Shown here: in pieces, positions 7,684 to 16,522 of the stretch
How positions within the stretch are numbered: position 1 is the stretch's first letter
Layout: every line of letters begins with the position of its first letter
Origin: CAWGXG01 sp963826505
Lineage (GTDB): Bacteria; Chloroflexota; Anaerolineae; Aggregatilineales; Aggregatilineaceae
Reading direction: 5' to 3'
Length of the DNA stretch: 64,000 nucleotides
Assembly (NCBI GenBank): GCA_963826505.1
Contig: CAWGXG010000006.1
Coordinates: 496,001 to 560,000, forward strand
Made by a program: the position numbers and the translations under genes
The notes under the pieces: generated by a model
What the model was told of the DNA's origin: nothing
What the model saw: only the letters and a program-made list of their open reading frames with translations
The model's database searches: none

Positions 7684-8281
7684 GGATGACTTTGCCTCCT
7701 TCCAGACGGTACAGTTGGGAAAGGTGGCTCTGGTCATAAACCAGGTGGCTGACTACCACAGTGGACCGCCCCAGCCTGGCCATCTCTCCGGCTAATTCCC
7801 AAAAGTCCAGATAGGACTCGTAGTCGAAGCCCTGGTAGGGCTCATCCAGGAGCAGAATATCGGGATCGGTGAGTAGTGCCAGAATAAGGTTGAGTTTTTG
7901 CCGCGTTCCGCCGCTGAGCGTTCCGGCCAGGCTGCCGCTGAACTGGCGGCAGTTGAGCCGTTCCATGAGGTCGTACCCGCGCTTCATCGCCTGTTGGCGA
8001 GACAACCCATAACCTGCCCCGAAGTAGGTGATGTTTTCGTCCATCGTCAGCCCATCGAAGACCAGTGGTTCCTGGGGGCAGTAGCCGTACTTGCGGTTCA
8101 TCCGCACGCTGCCCTGATCGGACGGCAGCAGACCTACGATGATCTGCAACAGAGTACTTTTGCCCGAGCCGTTTTCGCCCACCAATCCGACGACCTCACC
8201 CCGTTCGACCTGCAGGTCTGCGCCGCGCAAGACCTGCACATGCTTGAATCGCTTATGGATACCTTCTGCCTTGAGTAACAT
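7676..8281 (-). CDS. ABC transporter ATP-binding protein
   Basis: A 201-residue nucleotide-binding domain. Walker A GENGSGKST begins near residue 36, the Q-loop is in YCPQEP, the signature is LSGGTRQ and Walker B is ILLLDEP, followed by a D-loop-like segment and the switch His in VVSHL. GTRQKLN and the short length fit exporter-type (ABC-2 associated) ATPases. AAGGA precedes the ATG. The permease gene starts inside its last codons, so the two form a complex of two ATPase and two membrane subunits. No substrate-binding protein is adjacent, supporting export. The region 8282-8495 upstream contains no gene. Confidence 0.85.
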   Translation of the reverse strand: MLLKAEGIHKRFKHVQVLRGADLQVERGEVVGLVGENGSGKSTLLQIIVGLLPSDQGSVRMNRKYGYCPQEPLVFDGLTMDENITYFGAGYGLSRQQAMKRGYDLMERLNCRQFSGSLAGTLSGGTRQKLNLILALLTDPDILLLDEPYQGFDYESYLDFWELAGEMARLGRSTVVVSHLVYDQSHLSQLYRLEGGKVIHA

Positions 8282-8495
8282 TGTGTGTATCCTTCTTGCA
8301 GCTCACTTCTCATCTCATGTCATTAAGCAACAGCTTATAGTCGGAGGTATCCCAATGTCATGAGATTAGAAACCTAATTCGTTCCGGGAAGAATGCCCAG
8401 TGAGGTCGGGAACGCGTCCCGCAGTGGCCGAAAGTTCGCCTAAGTGACGTCGGGGAGGCACGATAACGGGAAATTGGAGGAAGAAACCGAACTGT

Positions 8496-9083
8496 CTATC
8501 CTGGCCACTCGTTTTCGAGAATGCCGACGACCTGGAACCATTCTGGCGTGGGGTTGGGATTATGCTCGATGCGCATACCCAGACGTTGCATGACCCTGGT
8601 CGAGCGTAGGTTGTCGTACTCAGTTGTGGCTACGATCCGCTGCATGTGGAGTGTTTCGAAAACGTAGGTGATGAGTGTCCGCGCCGCCTCGGTGGCGTAG
8701 CCGTGTCCTTGGTGCTGCGCCCCCAATGCCCAAAAGAGTCCCATCTCCGCGGTAAACAACCCCGTTGAGGACGTGGTTGTCCGCTCACGGAAGAAAGGCA
8801 GGGTGTCAAAAGGGCCAAGTGCCGGAACAAGCCCGACGACGCCCACCACTGCCTGCGATGCCTTCAATACGATCGCGCGGTCGCCGTAGGGTGGCTGATA
8901 GAGTTTCGCCAGAGCGCTGTAATTGCGGATGGTCCACTCAAGCCATTCGCGCCGCTGGTCCAGCGCTTCCTCGCCAAAGGCCTGGCTCAGGATCGTGTGG
9001 ATAGCGTCCAGGTCGTTGAGGGCGAAGGGCCGGATACTCAGACGGTCAGTTTCCAGCCGGGGCATCCCTTGTTCTGAGGTCAT
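8496..9083 (-). CDS. GNAT-family N-acetyltransferase (RimJ/RimL-like)
   Basis: A 195-residue GNAT protein. LETDRLSIRPFALNDLDAI is the classic RimL-type N-terminal strand and helix. The acetyl-CoA pyrophosphate loop is QGHGYATEAARTLI (Q/RxxGxG/A type), followed by THMQRIVATTEYDNLRSTRVMQRLGM in shorter form, the standard ending in which a neighbour residue in the loop supports catalysis. It transfers acetyl from acetyl-CoA to an amine, either a ribosomal or other protein N-terminus or a small molecule; the target is unknown. It lies at the end of the leftward xylo-oligosaccharide genes, 86 bp after the GH8 stop, but shares no obvious function with them. Confidence 0.8.
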   Translation of the reverse strand: MTSEQGMPRLETDRLSIRPFALNDLDAIHTILSQAFGEEALDQRREWLEWTIRNYSALAKLYQPPYGDRAIVLKASQAVVGVVGLVPALGPFDTLPFFRERTTTSSTGLFTAEMGLFWALGAQHQGHGYATEAARTLITYVFETLHMQRIVATTEYDNLRSTRVMQRLGMRIEHNPNPTPEWFQVVGILENEWPG

Positions 9084-9169
9084 GGGCGGATCTCAATCAC
9101 CTGTTGGCGATGTGCCCAACGGCCCGCAGGTGCTGCGCAATAGTCGGATCGGTGGGGGCAGGGTCTCGC

Positions 9170-10432
9170 CTACATTGGGGCGTATATCCGAAACTCACCG
9201 CTCAAGTGTAGCAAACTCATCATGTAGAGCAACCCGCTGTAGTAACGGTACTGTCCCGTGGGAAGCGGTGTGTTCCAGAATGCCTCGATGAAGTCCCAGG
9301 CAACCGGTTCGGTTGCTGCGAGACCCGCGACGGCGTTAGTGGCGACCAACCCCTCTGAATGCCAGGGACTCAGGGACTCACTGCCGTCGATGCGCCATTT
9401 GTCCGAATAGGTGTTGATGCCCTGTGAATAAAAGAAGGCCTGCCACCGGTTGGTCTGGCCGATTTGCCAGGGATCGGCAGCGAACCAGGCGTAATCGACC
9501 GCGACATTCATTGGCACGCGCCACGCGTCGGAATAAAAGAACTGCCCGTAATCCCCGGAATATTGTGGCTCCCCCTTGAAAGTCGCGTAATTGGGCATTA
9601 AGCCGGTTTCGGGGTCCGCCGCCGTTTTGAAAAACTCGCGGCTCGCTGCGGCTGCCTCGGCCCAAAATGCGTTGTCTTCTTGTGCCCAGCGCGCCCACAG
9701 TTCGTAGTAGTGAGGCACCTGATAAGAGGGATCGGTGAAACGCCCATCACAATTCTTGGATGGCACGAACACCACCTGTTTCGTTTCGGCATTGAACATG
9801 TTGATTGCGAAGGCTAGCGGATCGTCTTCCGTGTGCAGCATGGTATGCAAGATCGCGTTGGCTTCTGTCTCGTAGTCGAAAATCCCTTCACCGTTGCCCC
9901 AGCGACCCGCGGCAAAGAACAGCGCCGTCGCAAACCAGGTTTCTCCATCCGAGGCGGGATTTTCGTCGATCTTCGAGCCATCGGGGTTACAGTGCCACGC
10001 AAAATAGCCCTTGTAGGCACCATCCTCGTTATACATAAAGGTTTTGGTCCACTTCCAGATGCGGTCAAACTCTTCTTGTTTATCAAGTTGAACCGCAATC
10101 ATCATGCCGTAGGACTGACCCTCTGTGCGCACATCGTCGTTGCCTGTGTCCAGTACATAGGCCATATCCCCATCGACAGGGTAGTACACGCGCTCAGTGT
10201 AGTCGTTGCCGTAGAACAACTGATTCCAGACCTTGTCAATGCGCGCCTGGATTTCTTCGTCGGATTTGCCCCATTCCTTGAGCATATTACGATACTCGCC
10301 GCTGAAGAAAGCACCGGTGTCCGGCGGGACAGGGGCGGGGGGATTGTCGCTCTGGGCCCGGACAGGAATCACAGCGGCAATCAGCGGTACGACCAGCATG
10401 AGCGTAGAAGTGACTAACAAGGCTTTGTGCAT
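9170..10432 (-). CDS. GH8 glycoside hydrolase, reducing-end xylose-releasing exo-oligoxylanase type
   Basis: A 420-residue secreted protein. A signal peptide covers the first 26 or so residues (ALLVTSTLMLVVPLIAAVIP, then VRAQ). The (alpha/alpha)6 GH8 domain fills the rest: VRTEGQSYGMM supplies the general acid E104, ASDGETWFA supplies D162 and SDAWRVPMN supplies D302. The acid-to-Asp spacing (58) matches that known for Bacillus halodurans Rex (E70/D128), and the third Asp is similarly spaced. Rex enzymes (EC 3.2.1.156) trim xylose from the reducing end of xylo-oligosaccharides. ATG 10432 is chosen because a hydrophobic signal peptide follows; a TTG at 10459 is possible. Its position behind a CUT1 sugar transporter and close to a GH3 supports xylo-oligosaccharide use. 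Other GH8 activities (endoglucanase, chitosanase) are less likely. Confidence 0.82.
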   Translation of the reverse strand: MHKALLVTSTLMLVVPLIAAVIPVRAQSDNPPAPVPPDTGAFFSGEYRNMLKEWGKSDEEIQARIDKVWNQLFYGNDYTERVYYPVDGDMAYVLDTGNDDVRTEGQSYGMMIAVQLDKQEEFDRIWKWTKTFMYNEDGAYKGYFAWHCNPDGSKIDENPASDGETWFATALFFAAGRWGNGEGIFDYETEANAILHTMLHTEDDPLAFAINMFNAETKQVVFVPSKNCDGRFTDPSYQVPHYYELWARWAQEDNAFWAEAAAASREFFKTAADPETGLMPNYATFKGEPQYSGDYGQFFYSDAWRVPMNVAVDYAWFAADPWQIGQTNRWQAFFYSQGINTYSDKWRIDGSESLSPWHSEGLVATNAVAGLAATEPVAWDFIEAFWNTPLPTGQYRYYSGLLYMMSLLHLSGEFRIYAPM

Positions 10433-10485
10433 GTTTTGAGACTCACTAAGTTGTGTCAATTATCAAAGGAAGAACGGAACGGAAC

Positions 10486-11367
10486 TCAACCCTTCAACTC
10501 ACCACCGGTGAGACCCGTAACGATCAGTTTCTCGGTAAAGAGATAGAAAACCACCGCCGGAATGATCAGGATAGTGACGTAGGCCATCACGCGGGCCCAA
10601 TCAGTTCCATACTGTCCCTGATACTGCATCACGCCCAGGGGCAGCGGCCATTTCTTCTCGGACGGCCCGACCACCAACAGCGGCAGGAAGTATTCGTTCC
10701 ATGCGGCGACAATGTTCAGCGTAATCACCGCCGAAAGCGCAGGTCGCGAGATTGGCAGCAAAATATGCCAGAAGAAGCCGAAGACAGTGGCCCCGTCAAT
10801 GTACGCCGCGTCTTCAAGCTCTTTGGGGATCGCCATGAAGAATCCGCGCAAAATGACGACGCTGGCGGGCAATCCAAACGCGGCCATGGGGAGTATGATG
10901 CCCCATAGAGAATTGAGCATTCCCAGACTTCGCAGTTGAATGAACAGCGGCAGGATAGCGACGACCAGCGGAAACAGCAGCCCAAATGAGATGATATTGA
11001 AAAGGATATTGCGCCCCGCAAACTTGACGCGGCTGAAGACAAACGCCATCATGCTTGACAGCACAATGTTAATCGAGGCGGCACCCACCGTAATCAATAT
11101 GCTGTTTTGGGTGGCAGTCCAAAAGGCGCTTGACTTCAAAATACTCGTGTACTGTTCCCACTGAATGCCGTGGCGCGGAAAATCCAGGGGCCGGGCAATG
11201 AATTCGCCATTGGTGCGCATGCCGCCCAAAATTGCCGTCAGCACTGGCCCGGTGATGACAAAGCTCAAGATGATCAAAACTGCGTACTTCAGAACCAGCG
11301 TGTATCTCTTGTTCCAATTGGTGTAGCGCTTTGTCAAGGGGCGTGAAACCGTTTGTTCTGCATGCAT
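10486..11367 (-). CDS. sugar ABC transporter permease (MalG/CUT1 type)
   Basis: A 293-residue inner-membrane permease with six membrane segments, first around YAVLIILSFVITGPVL. The EAA loop reads LEDAAYIDGATVFGFFWHIL, followed by LPISRPAL, the cytoplasmic contact for the ATPase. MalG-type hallmarks are the N-terminal helix and the conserved VPKE(L) before the EAA loop (here IPKELEDAA). GGAGAGGG precedes the ATG at 11367. It sits 24 bp after the MalF-type gene and 53 bp ahead of the GH8 gene. No matching ATPase gene is in this cluster, so a shared multi-sugar ATPase (MsmK/MalK type) elsewhere in the genome is expected. Confidence 0.9.
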   Translation of the reverse strand: MHAEQTVSRPLTKRYTNWNKRYTLVLKYAVLIILSFVITGPVLTAILGGMRTNGEFIARPLDFPRHGIQWEQYTSILKSSAFWTATQNSILITVGAASINIVLSSMMAFVFSRVKFAGRNILFNIISFGLLFPLVVAILPLFIQLRSLGMLNSLWGIILPMAAFGLPASVVILRGFFMAIPKELEDAAYIDGATVFGFFWHILLPISRPALSAVITLNIVAAWNEYFLPLLVVGPSEKKWPLPLGVMQYQGQYGTDWARVMAYVTILIIPAVVFYLFTEKLIVTGLTGGELKG

Positions 11368-11391
11368 GATGAATGTCCCTCTCCGCTGTCG

Positions 11392-12351
11392 CTAAATATC
11401 CTGATAGTCGCGCGCCATCACAATGCGCTGGTAGCCAATGGAGAAAATCAAACAGATCAAGAATAGTATGACGGCCACGGCGCTACCGTACCCCATATCG
11501 AATCGTTTGAATCCGAATTTGTACAAGTAGGTCGTGATCACGTGACCATGGTTAAAGGGATTGCCTCCGCGTGTGAGCACTTGCACCACGACAAATTGCT
11601 GAAATGACCCCAAAACGGAGAGAAATACCGTCAGGCGGATGGTGTTCCCCATCAGGGGCAGCGTAATGCGACCGATCACCTGCCACCAGCTTGCGCCATC
11701 GACACGCGCCGCCTCTTCAAGATCTTTTGGCACGCCCTGGAGCCCGGCCATATAGAGGATCATGTAAAACCCGAAGTATTTCCAGGTCAGCACCGCAAAC
11801 ACCGCAAACATTACGTAGTCTTTGTTGCCCAGCCAATCAATGCTCTCGAAACCCGGAATCACAGCATTTAAGGTCAGATTGGCCGGCCCCTGAGCATTAC
11901 CGCGTAGAACAAATTGCCAGATAATCGCGGAGATCACCTCCGAGAACACGTAAGGTATAAATAACACCCCCCGGAAGACGGCGCGCCCGGGCAGATCACC
12001 ACGTCCCACCAATATGGCTAGGGCCATCGCAATGGGCAGTTGAACTCCCAGCGACAGGAACATCAGCCTGGTGCTATTGCCCAGTGCAATCATGAAGTTG
12101 TCCTGACCGAACAACTTCTGGTAATTGCCGAACGCGACATAGTTTTCACTGCTCAGCGTCCCGAATCCGTCCCAGTCGTACAGACTGTAGCGTGCCGATT
12201 GCACGACCGGCAGCAGCACGAAGGTGATAAACAACACCATACCGGGCACGACGAACAGCGGAATCAGGACCATTTTGTCGAAATTGCGGCGCATTCGATC
12301 TTGTTGTGTTGCGATCCATGATTGGGGGAGTGTATTGCTTTTGGCTGACAT
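11392..12351 (-). CDS. sugar ABC transporter permease (MalF/CUT1 type)
   Basis: A 319-residue permease with an N-terminal segment MVLIPLFVVPGMVLFITFVL and five more hydrophobic segments. The EAA loop is VPKDLEEAARVDGASWWQVI followed by GRITLPLM. It pairs with the MalG-type subunit 24 bp downstream. AAGGA stands 7 nt before ATG 12351. A 14-bp hairpin separates it from the binding-protein gene upstream, a layout that typically lowers expression of the membrane subunits relative to the binding protein. Substrate is inferred from the linked GH8 and GH3 enzymes to be xylo-oligosaccharides. Confidence 0.9.
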   Translation of the reverse strand: MSAKSNTLPQSWIATQQDRMRRNFDKMVLIPLFVVPGMVLFITFVLLPVVQSARYSLYDWDGFGTLSSENYVAFGNYQKLFGQDNFMIALGNSTRLMFLSLGVQLPIAMALAILVGRGDLPGRAVFRGVLFIPYVFSEVISAIIWQFVLRGNAQGPANLTLNAVIPGFESIDWLGNKDYVMFAVFAVLTWKYFGFYMILYMAGLQGVPKDLEEAARVDGASWWQVIGRITLPLMGNTIRLTVFLSVLGSFQQFVVVQVLTRGGNPFNHGHVITTYLYKFGFKRFDMGYGSAVAVILFLICLIFSIGYQRIVMARDYQDI

Positions 12352-12398
12352 GGAGAGGTCCTTAAAATGCCAATTGTGTTAACTTAGAAAGATGGAAA

Positions 12399-12448
12399 GA
12401 AGGTGTGGAGATCCATACACCCGAGAAAGGTTGTATCTCCACACCTTC
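12399..12448 (-). terminator. intercistronic 14-bp hairpin after the sugar-binding protein gene
   Basis: GAAGGTGTGGAGAT (12399-12412) and ATCTCCACACCTTC (12435-12448) are perfect reverse complements with a 22-nt loop. In the leftward mRNA the stem lies 9 nt after the binding-protein stop. Only an interrupted U-rich stretch (TTTCCATCTTTCT) follows, so partial termination or 3'-end protection is more likely than a full stop. Confidence 0.7.
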
Positions 12449-12456
12449 GGACCTAT

Positions 12457-13731
12457 TTAGTCAAGCTCAAGAGATGCTTCGTCTTCGATATAGCTGGCGG
12501 CTTCTTCAGGCGAAAGATCACCACCGAATAAGCCCTGGACCGAGTCCAATACGGCCTGCGCAATCGCTGGCGGCAGGAACTGGTCGTAGTACAACTGAGC
12601 GTAATTCGCATTGTCACGCATTTCAAGAATCTTGCTCATGATAGGATCGTCAGCCAGACGTTCCGTCGCAGCCGCAACCACTGGCACAGCGAACGTGGCG
12701 CGCTCTTGAACGTCTTTGCTTGTGATGTACTTCAACAGGTCGATCGTCTCATCGGGGGCGTTCTTGCCAACGACGAAGCCGTTGCCACCGCCCAGGACGT
12801 CCGTGGGATTGCCCATGCCGCCTTCGACCATCGGGAATGGGAAGAAGCCCAGATCGTCACCGATGCCGCCCTGCTCGCTGTTGTCGACCTCCGAACCGGG
12901 GGCCCATTGTCCCATGAGCTCCATCGCGGCCTTGGCGTCGCCCATCAGGCCAGCTTCGTCGTTATAACCGTTGCTCATGAAGCCTTCCTGGAACGGATCC
13001 AGGGCCGTCAGCTCGAGCAGTTTTTCGCCGGCCTGGACAAACGGTTCATCCGCAAACGATCCTGTGCGATTGTAGGCATTCAAGAAAGCGTCGGCGCCAC
13101 CCATGCGGAGAGCGAGATAAACGAACCAGAAGTGGCCCGGCCACAGATCGCCTTCACCCAATGCGATCGGGGTGATGCCAGCGTCTTTGAGGGCCTGCAC
13201 GGCGACCAGGAAGTCTGCCCAGGTTGTAGGAGGATTGTCGGGATCGAGGCCCGCCTGAGCAAACAGGGCCTTGTTATAGAAAATGCCGACCGCGCCCCAG
13301 TCCCAGGGAACGCCATAGTATTCGCCATTTTGCCCGAACATTTCGACCGCTGCGGGCATTCCGAACGAATCGTACCATTCGCCCTTCAATTCGGCTGAAA
13401 TGTCACGCACCAAACCGGCGTCGGCATAGTTCCATAGCACGCCGCCACCCCAGCTCTGGAACAGATCTGGCGGTTCTTCGGCTTGCATCACGGTCACCAA
13501 CTGGCTTTTGAACGCTTCGTTCTCCAGGTAGGTGACTTCGACGGTGACGTTTGGATGCATGGCCTCGAACTCGGCCGCGACCGCATCCCAGAGTTCACCA
13601 CCTTGCGCTTGAGTTTGAATATGCCACCAGCTGATGGTGACCTTGTCCTGCGCCGAGGAGGACTTCAGGCCGGCCGCGCCCACAACGCCCAATACCAGGG
13701 CAAGTATGAGAATACCGCGTAAAATCTTCAT
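12457..13731 (-). CDS. sugar ABC transporter substrate-binding protein (family 1)
   Basis: A 424-residue extracellular solute-binding protein with signal peptide LRGILILALVLGVVGAAGL and likely cleavage near SSA-QDK. The mature protein opens with VTISWWHIQTQ, typical of CUT1 binding proteins, and has PDLFQSWGGG, the YGVPWDWGAVGIFYNK hinge segment and NGFVVGKNAPDETI. No lipobox cysteine is seen. AAGGAG precedes the ATG at 13731. It is the first transporter gene after lacI, reading leftward with the two permeases and GH8. The ligand is likely a xylo-oligosaccharide by context. A strong hairpin follows the stop codon. Confidence 0.9.
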   Translation of the reverse strand: MKILRGILILALVLGVVGAAGLKSSSAQDKVTISWWHIQTQAQGGELWDAVAAEFEAMHPNVTVEVTYLENEAFKSQLVTVMQAEEPPDLFQSWGGGVLWNYADAGLVRDISAELKGEWYDSFGMPAAVEMFGQNGEYYGVPWDWGAVGIFYNKALFAQAGLDPDNPPTTWADFLVAVQALKDAGITPIALGEGDLWPGHFWFVYLALRMGGADAFLNAYNRTGSFADEPFVQAGEKLLELTALDPFQEGFMSNGYNDEAGLMGDAKAAMELMGQWAPGSEVDNSEQGGIGDDLGFFPFPMVEGGMGNPTDVLGGGNGFVVGKNAPDETIDLLKYITSKDVQERATFAVPVVAAATERLADDPIMSKILEMRDNANYAQLYYDQFLPPAIAQAVLDSVQGLFGGDLSPEEAASYIEDEASLELD

Positions 13732-13806
13732 CTACACGCTCCTTGCATAATAGGCTAAGGTTTTGTATCTCCAGCACAAGCGCGCTAGAGGAATACCCAC
13801 AAAAGC

Positions 13807-14844
13807 TCAATTCATGACACGGGGTGGGGCGCACGAGTTACGAATAACTAACTCAGTGAGCAGCTCCACGCGTTCGCCGGGCAGGTCAGGATTGTTCAAC
13901 CGCTTAAGCAAGATGCGAGCCGCCACGCGCCCCATCTCTTCCAGCGGTTGACGCACCGTCGTCAAGCTGGGATGGACCTGTTGGGCCTCCAGAACGTCAT
14001 CAAACCCTATGAGCGAAATCTGGTCCGGCATGCTCAGCCCGCAGTTTCTCACGGCCTCCATCACGCCGAAAGCCGATAGATCATTGGCGGCGAAGATGGC
14101 AGTCGGCGGCTGGTTGAGCGCCAGAAACCGGCGTGCGGCTTCATACCCTTCAGGACGGAAAAAATCGCCGGCGTGTACCAACTCCATGTCGTATTCGATG
14201 CCGTGATCTTCTAAGGCGGTCCGATACCCTGCCAGACGATCCACCGAGCACTGCATTTCCTGCAACCCGATGATATACGCGATGCGGCGGTGGCCCAGAT
14301 CGATCAGGTAGCTGGTGGCTTCGTAAGCGCCCTCGAAGTTAGTGCACTGCACTGTGGACGTGTATTTGTGATCAACTGCCTGATAGTCGATCAACACGTG
14401 GGGAATCTGCTGCTGTTGCAGCGAGTTCATATAGCCTTCCACGTTCGTCGGCAGCAAGAGCAGCAAACCATCCGCTAACCCGCGTGTGATCGTGGCGACG
14501 TAGATCGATTCCTTTGTTTTCTGGCGGTGCGTGGTGTACAGCATGAGATCGTATCGATTGGCGGCGAGTTCGGCGTCGACACCGCGAATTACGTCACCCA
14601 CATAGCTATTGCCCACATCAGGGACCAGCAGCCCCACAACCTGCGATCGGCCGCCGCGCAGACTGCGCGCCTGCTGGTTGACGACGTAGCCCAGGCGCGT
14701 CATCGCGCCGAGCACTTTTTCACGCGTTTCGGGTTTGACATGCACATAGTTATTGATCACTCGCGAAACGGTCGAATACGAGACGCCTGCCTCGTGTGCG
14801 ACATCGATGATGGTGACGTTTCCGAGTTTGTCGTGACCAGTCAT
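13807..14844 (-). CDS. LacI-family transcriptional regulator of the xylo-oligosaccharide locus
   Basis: A 346-residue LacI/GalR regulator. The helix-turn-helix is VTIIDVAHEAGVSYSTVSRV followed by the hinge helix (QQARSLRGG). The periplasmic-binding-like domain starts VVGLLVPDVGNSY and includes LGHRRIAYI, AIFAANDLSAFGVM and the C-terminal SLIGFDD and HPSLTTVRQP motifs. ATG 14844 is chosen because family homology begins directly after it; the frame extends back to 14916 without similarity. It reads toward the transporter genes and is divergent from the GH3 gene. Two near-identical 18-bp operator-like sites flank the divergent promoters, one 10 bp upstream of this start, so autoregulation and GH3 repression are likely. 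The inducer is probably a xylose oligomer. Confidence 0.88.
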   Translation of the reverse strand: MTGHDKLGNVTIIDVAHEAGVSYSTVSRVINNYVHVKPETREKVLGAMTRLGYVVNQQARSLRGGRSQVVGLLVPDVGNSYVGDVIRGVDAELAANRYDLMLYTTHRQKTKESIYVATITRGLADGLLLLLPTNVEGYMNSLQQQQIPHVLIDYQAVDHKYTSTVQCTNFEGAYEATSYLIDLGHRRIAYIIGLQEMQCSVDRLAGYRTALEDHGIEYDMELVHAGDFFRPEGYEAARRFLALNQPPTAIFAANDLSAFGVMEAVRNCGLSMPDQISLIGFDDVLEAQQVHPSLTTVRQPLEEMGRVAARILLKRLNNPDLPGERVELLTELVIRNSCAPPRVMN

Positions 14845-14853
14845 GTCGTGTCC

Positions 14854-14871
14854 ATCTTGAAAACGTTTGCA
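14854..14871. promoter_or_regulatory. LacI-type operator upstream of lacI
   Basis: ATCTTGAAAACGTTTGCA; on the minus strand TGCAAACGTTTTCAAGAT. It matches the site at 14998-15015 at 17 of 18 positions in inverted orientation and contains the AACGTT core typical of LacI/GalR operators. It lies 10 bp upstream of the lacI ATG. Confidence 0.65.
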
Positions 14872-14996
14872 GAAATTTGTCTCAAAAAACGAACGCGCAC
14901 CCGTGCGTGTTCGCACATTTCTTCGCCAGTGAGCCTAAAGATCCCTGCACTGCGCAAGGAATTGGTAACGATGGAATAGGAAAATCGATGATCACC

Positions 14997-15026
14997 TTGC
15001 AAACGTTGTCAAGATCAGTTTATAAT
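14997..15026 (+). promoter_or_regulatory. GH3 promoter with overlapping LacI-type operator
   Basis: TTGCAA at 14997-15002 and TATAAT at 15021-15026 are spaced by 18 bp. The operator TGCAAACGTTGTCAAGAT occupies 14998-15015, covering the -35 and spacer, so bound repressor would block polymerase. The GH3 ATG at 15134 has CAGGAG 7 nt upstream. Confidence 0.65.
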
Positions 15027-15133
15027 GATTCTCGACAGGTGTCAAGCAAACTTAGAAAATCTCGTATGACGTTTTGCGAGACCTACACGCGACTTGAAAA
15101 CAGCAAAAGTCCGAAATTTACAGGAGTACTTTG

Positions 15134-16522
15134 ATGATCGACACGACTCTGAACGGGGCACCCTATAAAGATGCGACCCAGCCGGTGGATGTGCGCGTTG
15201 AGGATCTGCTGGCCCGCATGACGGTCGATGAAAAGCTGGCACAACTTGGCAGCCTGTGGGCATTTGAACTGATGGAAGGTGCATCTTATTCAGAAACGCG
15301 CGCTCAGGATCGATTGCGGTACGGTATGGGACAGGTCACGCGCATCGGCGGTGCGACCAACTTGCCCCCTACCCAAACGGCGGCGTTGGCGAATGCAATT
15401 CAGAGATTCCTGATGAACAACACGCGGCTGGGCATTCCCGTCATGGTACATGAGGAGTGTTGCAGCGGGTATATGGCGAACGGGGCAACGCTCTTTCCTC
15501 AGGCGATTGGCGTGGCCAGTACCTGGGACGCGGAAATCACCGAGGCGATGGGCGAAGTGATTCGCTTGCAGGTACGCGCGGCGGGCGGGCATCAGGCGCT
15601 TGCCCCCGTGCTCGATGTCACGCGCGATCCGCGTTGGGGCCGCATCGAGGAAACCTTTGGTGAGGATCCCTACCTGGTGGGGCGGCTCGGCTCGGCGTAT
15701 ATCAAGGGTCTTCAGGGCACCTCGTTTGCGGACGGTATCATCGCGACGGGAAAACACTTTGTGGGCTATGGCATGGGCGAGGGAGGGCGCAATTGGGGCC
15801 CGGTCTCCGTCCCGGAGCGCGAGCTACGAGAAGTCTTCGTGCGTCCGTTTGAAGCGGCAGTGTGTGAAGTTGGTCTTGGGTCAATCATGAACGCCTACCA
15901 CGAGATGGACGGCGTGCCGGTCGGTGGCTCGGTGAAGATCCTGCGCCATCTGCTGCGCGAACAGATCGGTTTCGACGGGCTGATTGTGTCCGACTACTTC
16001 GCGGTGGATATGCTGTGCGGCTATCACAAAGTAGTTGACGGAAAGACGGCGGCAGCCGGGCTGGCGCTTGAGGCCGGAATCGAAGTTGAATTGCCTGCTA
16101 CGGATTGCTTTGGCGATCCGCTCAAAGCCGGGCTGGAATCAGGAGAGATCGATGTGGCGTCCGTTGATGCGGCGGTGCGTCGTGTGCTGGCCTTGAAGTT
16201 CCGACTGGGTCTGTTCGAACAACCTTACATCGATGCAGATCGTATGATCCAAGTTTTTGATACGCCTGATCAGCGCCAACTGGCACGTGAGTTGGCGCGC
16301 AAAAGTATTGTGTTGCTCAAGAATGAGAGTGCTATGTTGCCGTTGAGTAAGGACACGGCCAGGATTGCCGTCATTGGTCCGAATGCCAACTCCGTGCGTA
16401 ACCTGATGGGCGATTACTCGTATCCCGCGCACATCGAAACGCTGCTCGAACGGCATGGGTTTGACGTGTTTGGTGCCGCGACTCCGACGAAGTGCATGCG
16501 GTGGATCGCCCGGTCGAGATGA
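15134..16522 (+). CDS. GH3 glycosidase, N-terminal part (gene frameshifted)
   Basis: First part of a GH3 beta-xylosidase/beta-glucosidase. The barrel domain shows DLLARMTVDEKLAQL, APVLDVTRDPRWGRIEETFG, the substrate-binding pair K-H in ATGKHFVGYG, and the nucleophile Asp (residue 287) in GLIVSDYFAVDM. The second domain begins with ARKSIVLLKNE and AVIGPNA. From about 16465-16490 the similarity moves to another frame and this frame ends in unrelated residues at 16522. ATG 15134 is preferred over TTG 15131 because CAGGAG is optimally spaced. There is no signal peptide, so the enzyme would act in the cytoplasm on imported oligosaccharides. Joined to the part at 16492-17520 the protein would be about 790 residues, normal for GH3 with a fibronectin-III-like end. 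Confidence 0.85.
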   Translation: MIDTTLNGAPYKDATQPVDVRVEDLLARMTVDEKLAQLGSLWAFELMEGASYSETRAQDRLRYGMGQVTRIGGATNLPPTQTAALANAIQRFLMNNTRLGIPVMVHEECCSGYMANGATLFPQAIGVASTWDAEITEAMGEVIRLQVRAAGGHQALAPVLDVTRDPRWGRIEETFGEDPYLVGRLGSAYIKGLQGTSFADGIIATGKHFVGYGMGEGGRNWGPVSVPERELREVFVRPFEAAVCEVGLGSIMNAYHEMDGVPVGGSVKILRHLLREQIGFDGLIVSDYFAVDMLCGYHKVVDGKTAAAGLALEAGIEVELPATDCFGDPLKAGLESGEIDVASVDAAVRRVLALKFRLGLFEQPYIDADRMIQVFDTPDQRQLARELARKSIVLLKNESAMLPLSKDTARIAVIGPNANSVRNLMGDYSYPAHIETLLERHGFDVFGAATPTKCMRWIARSR

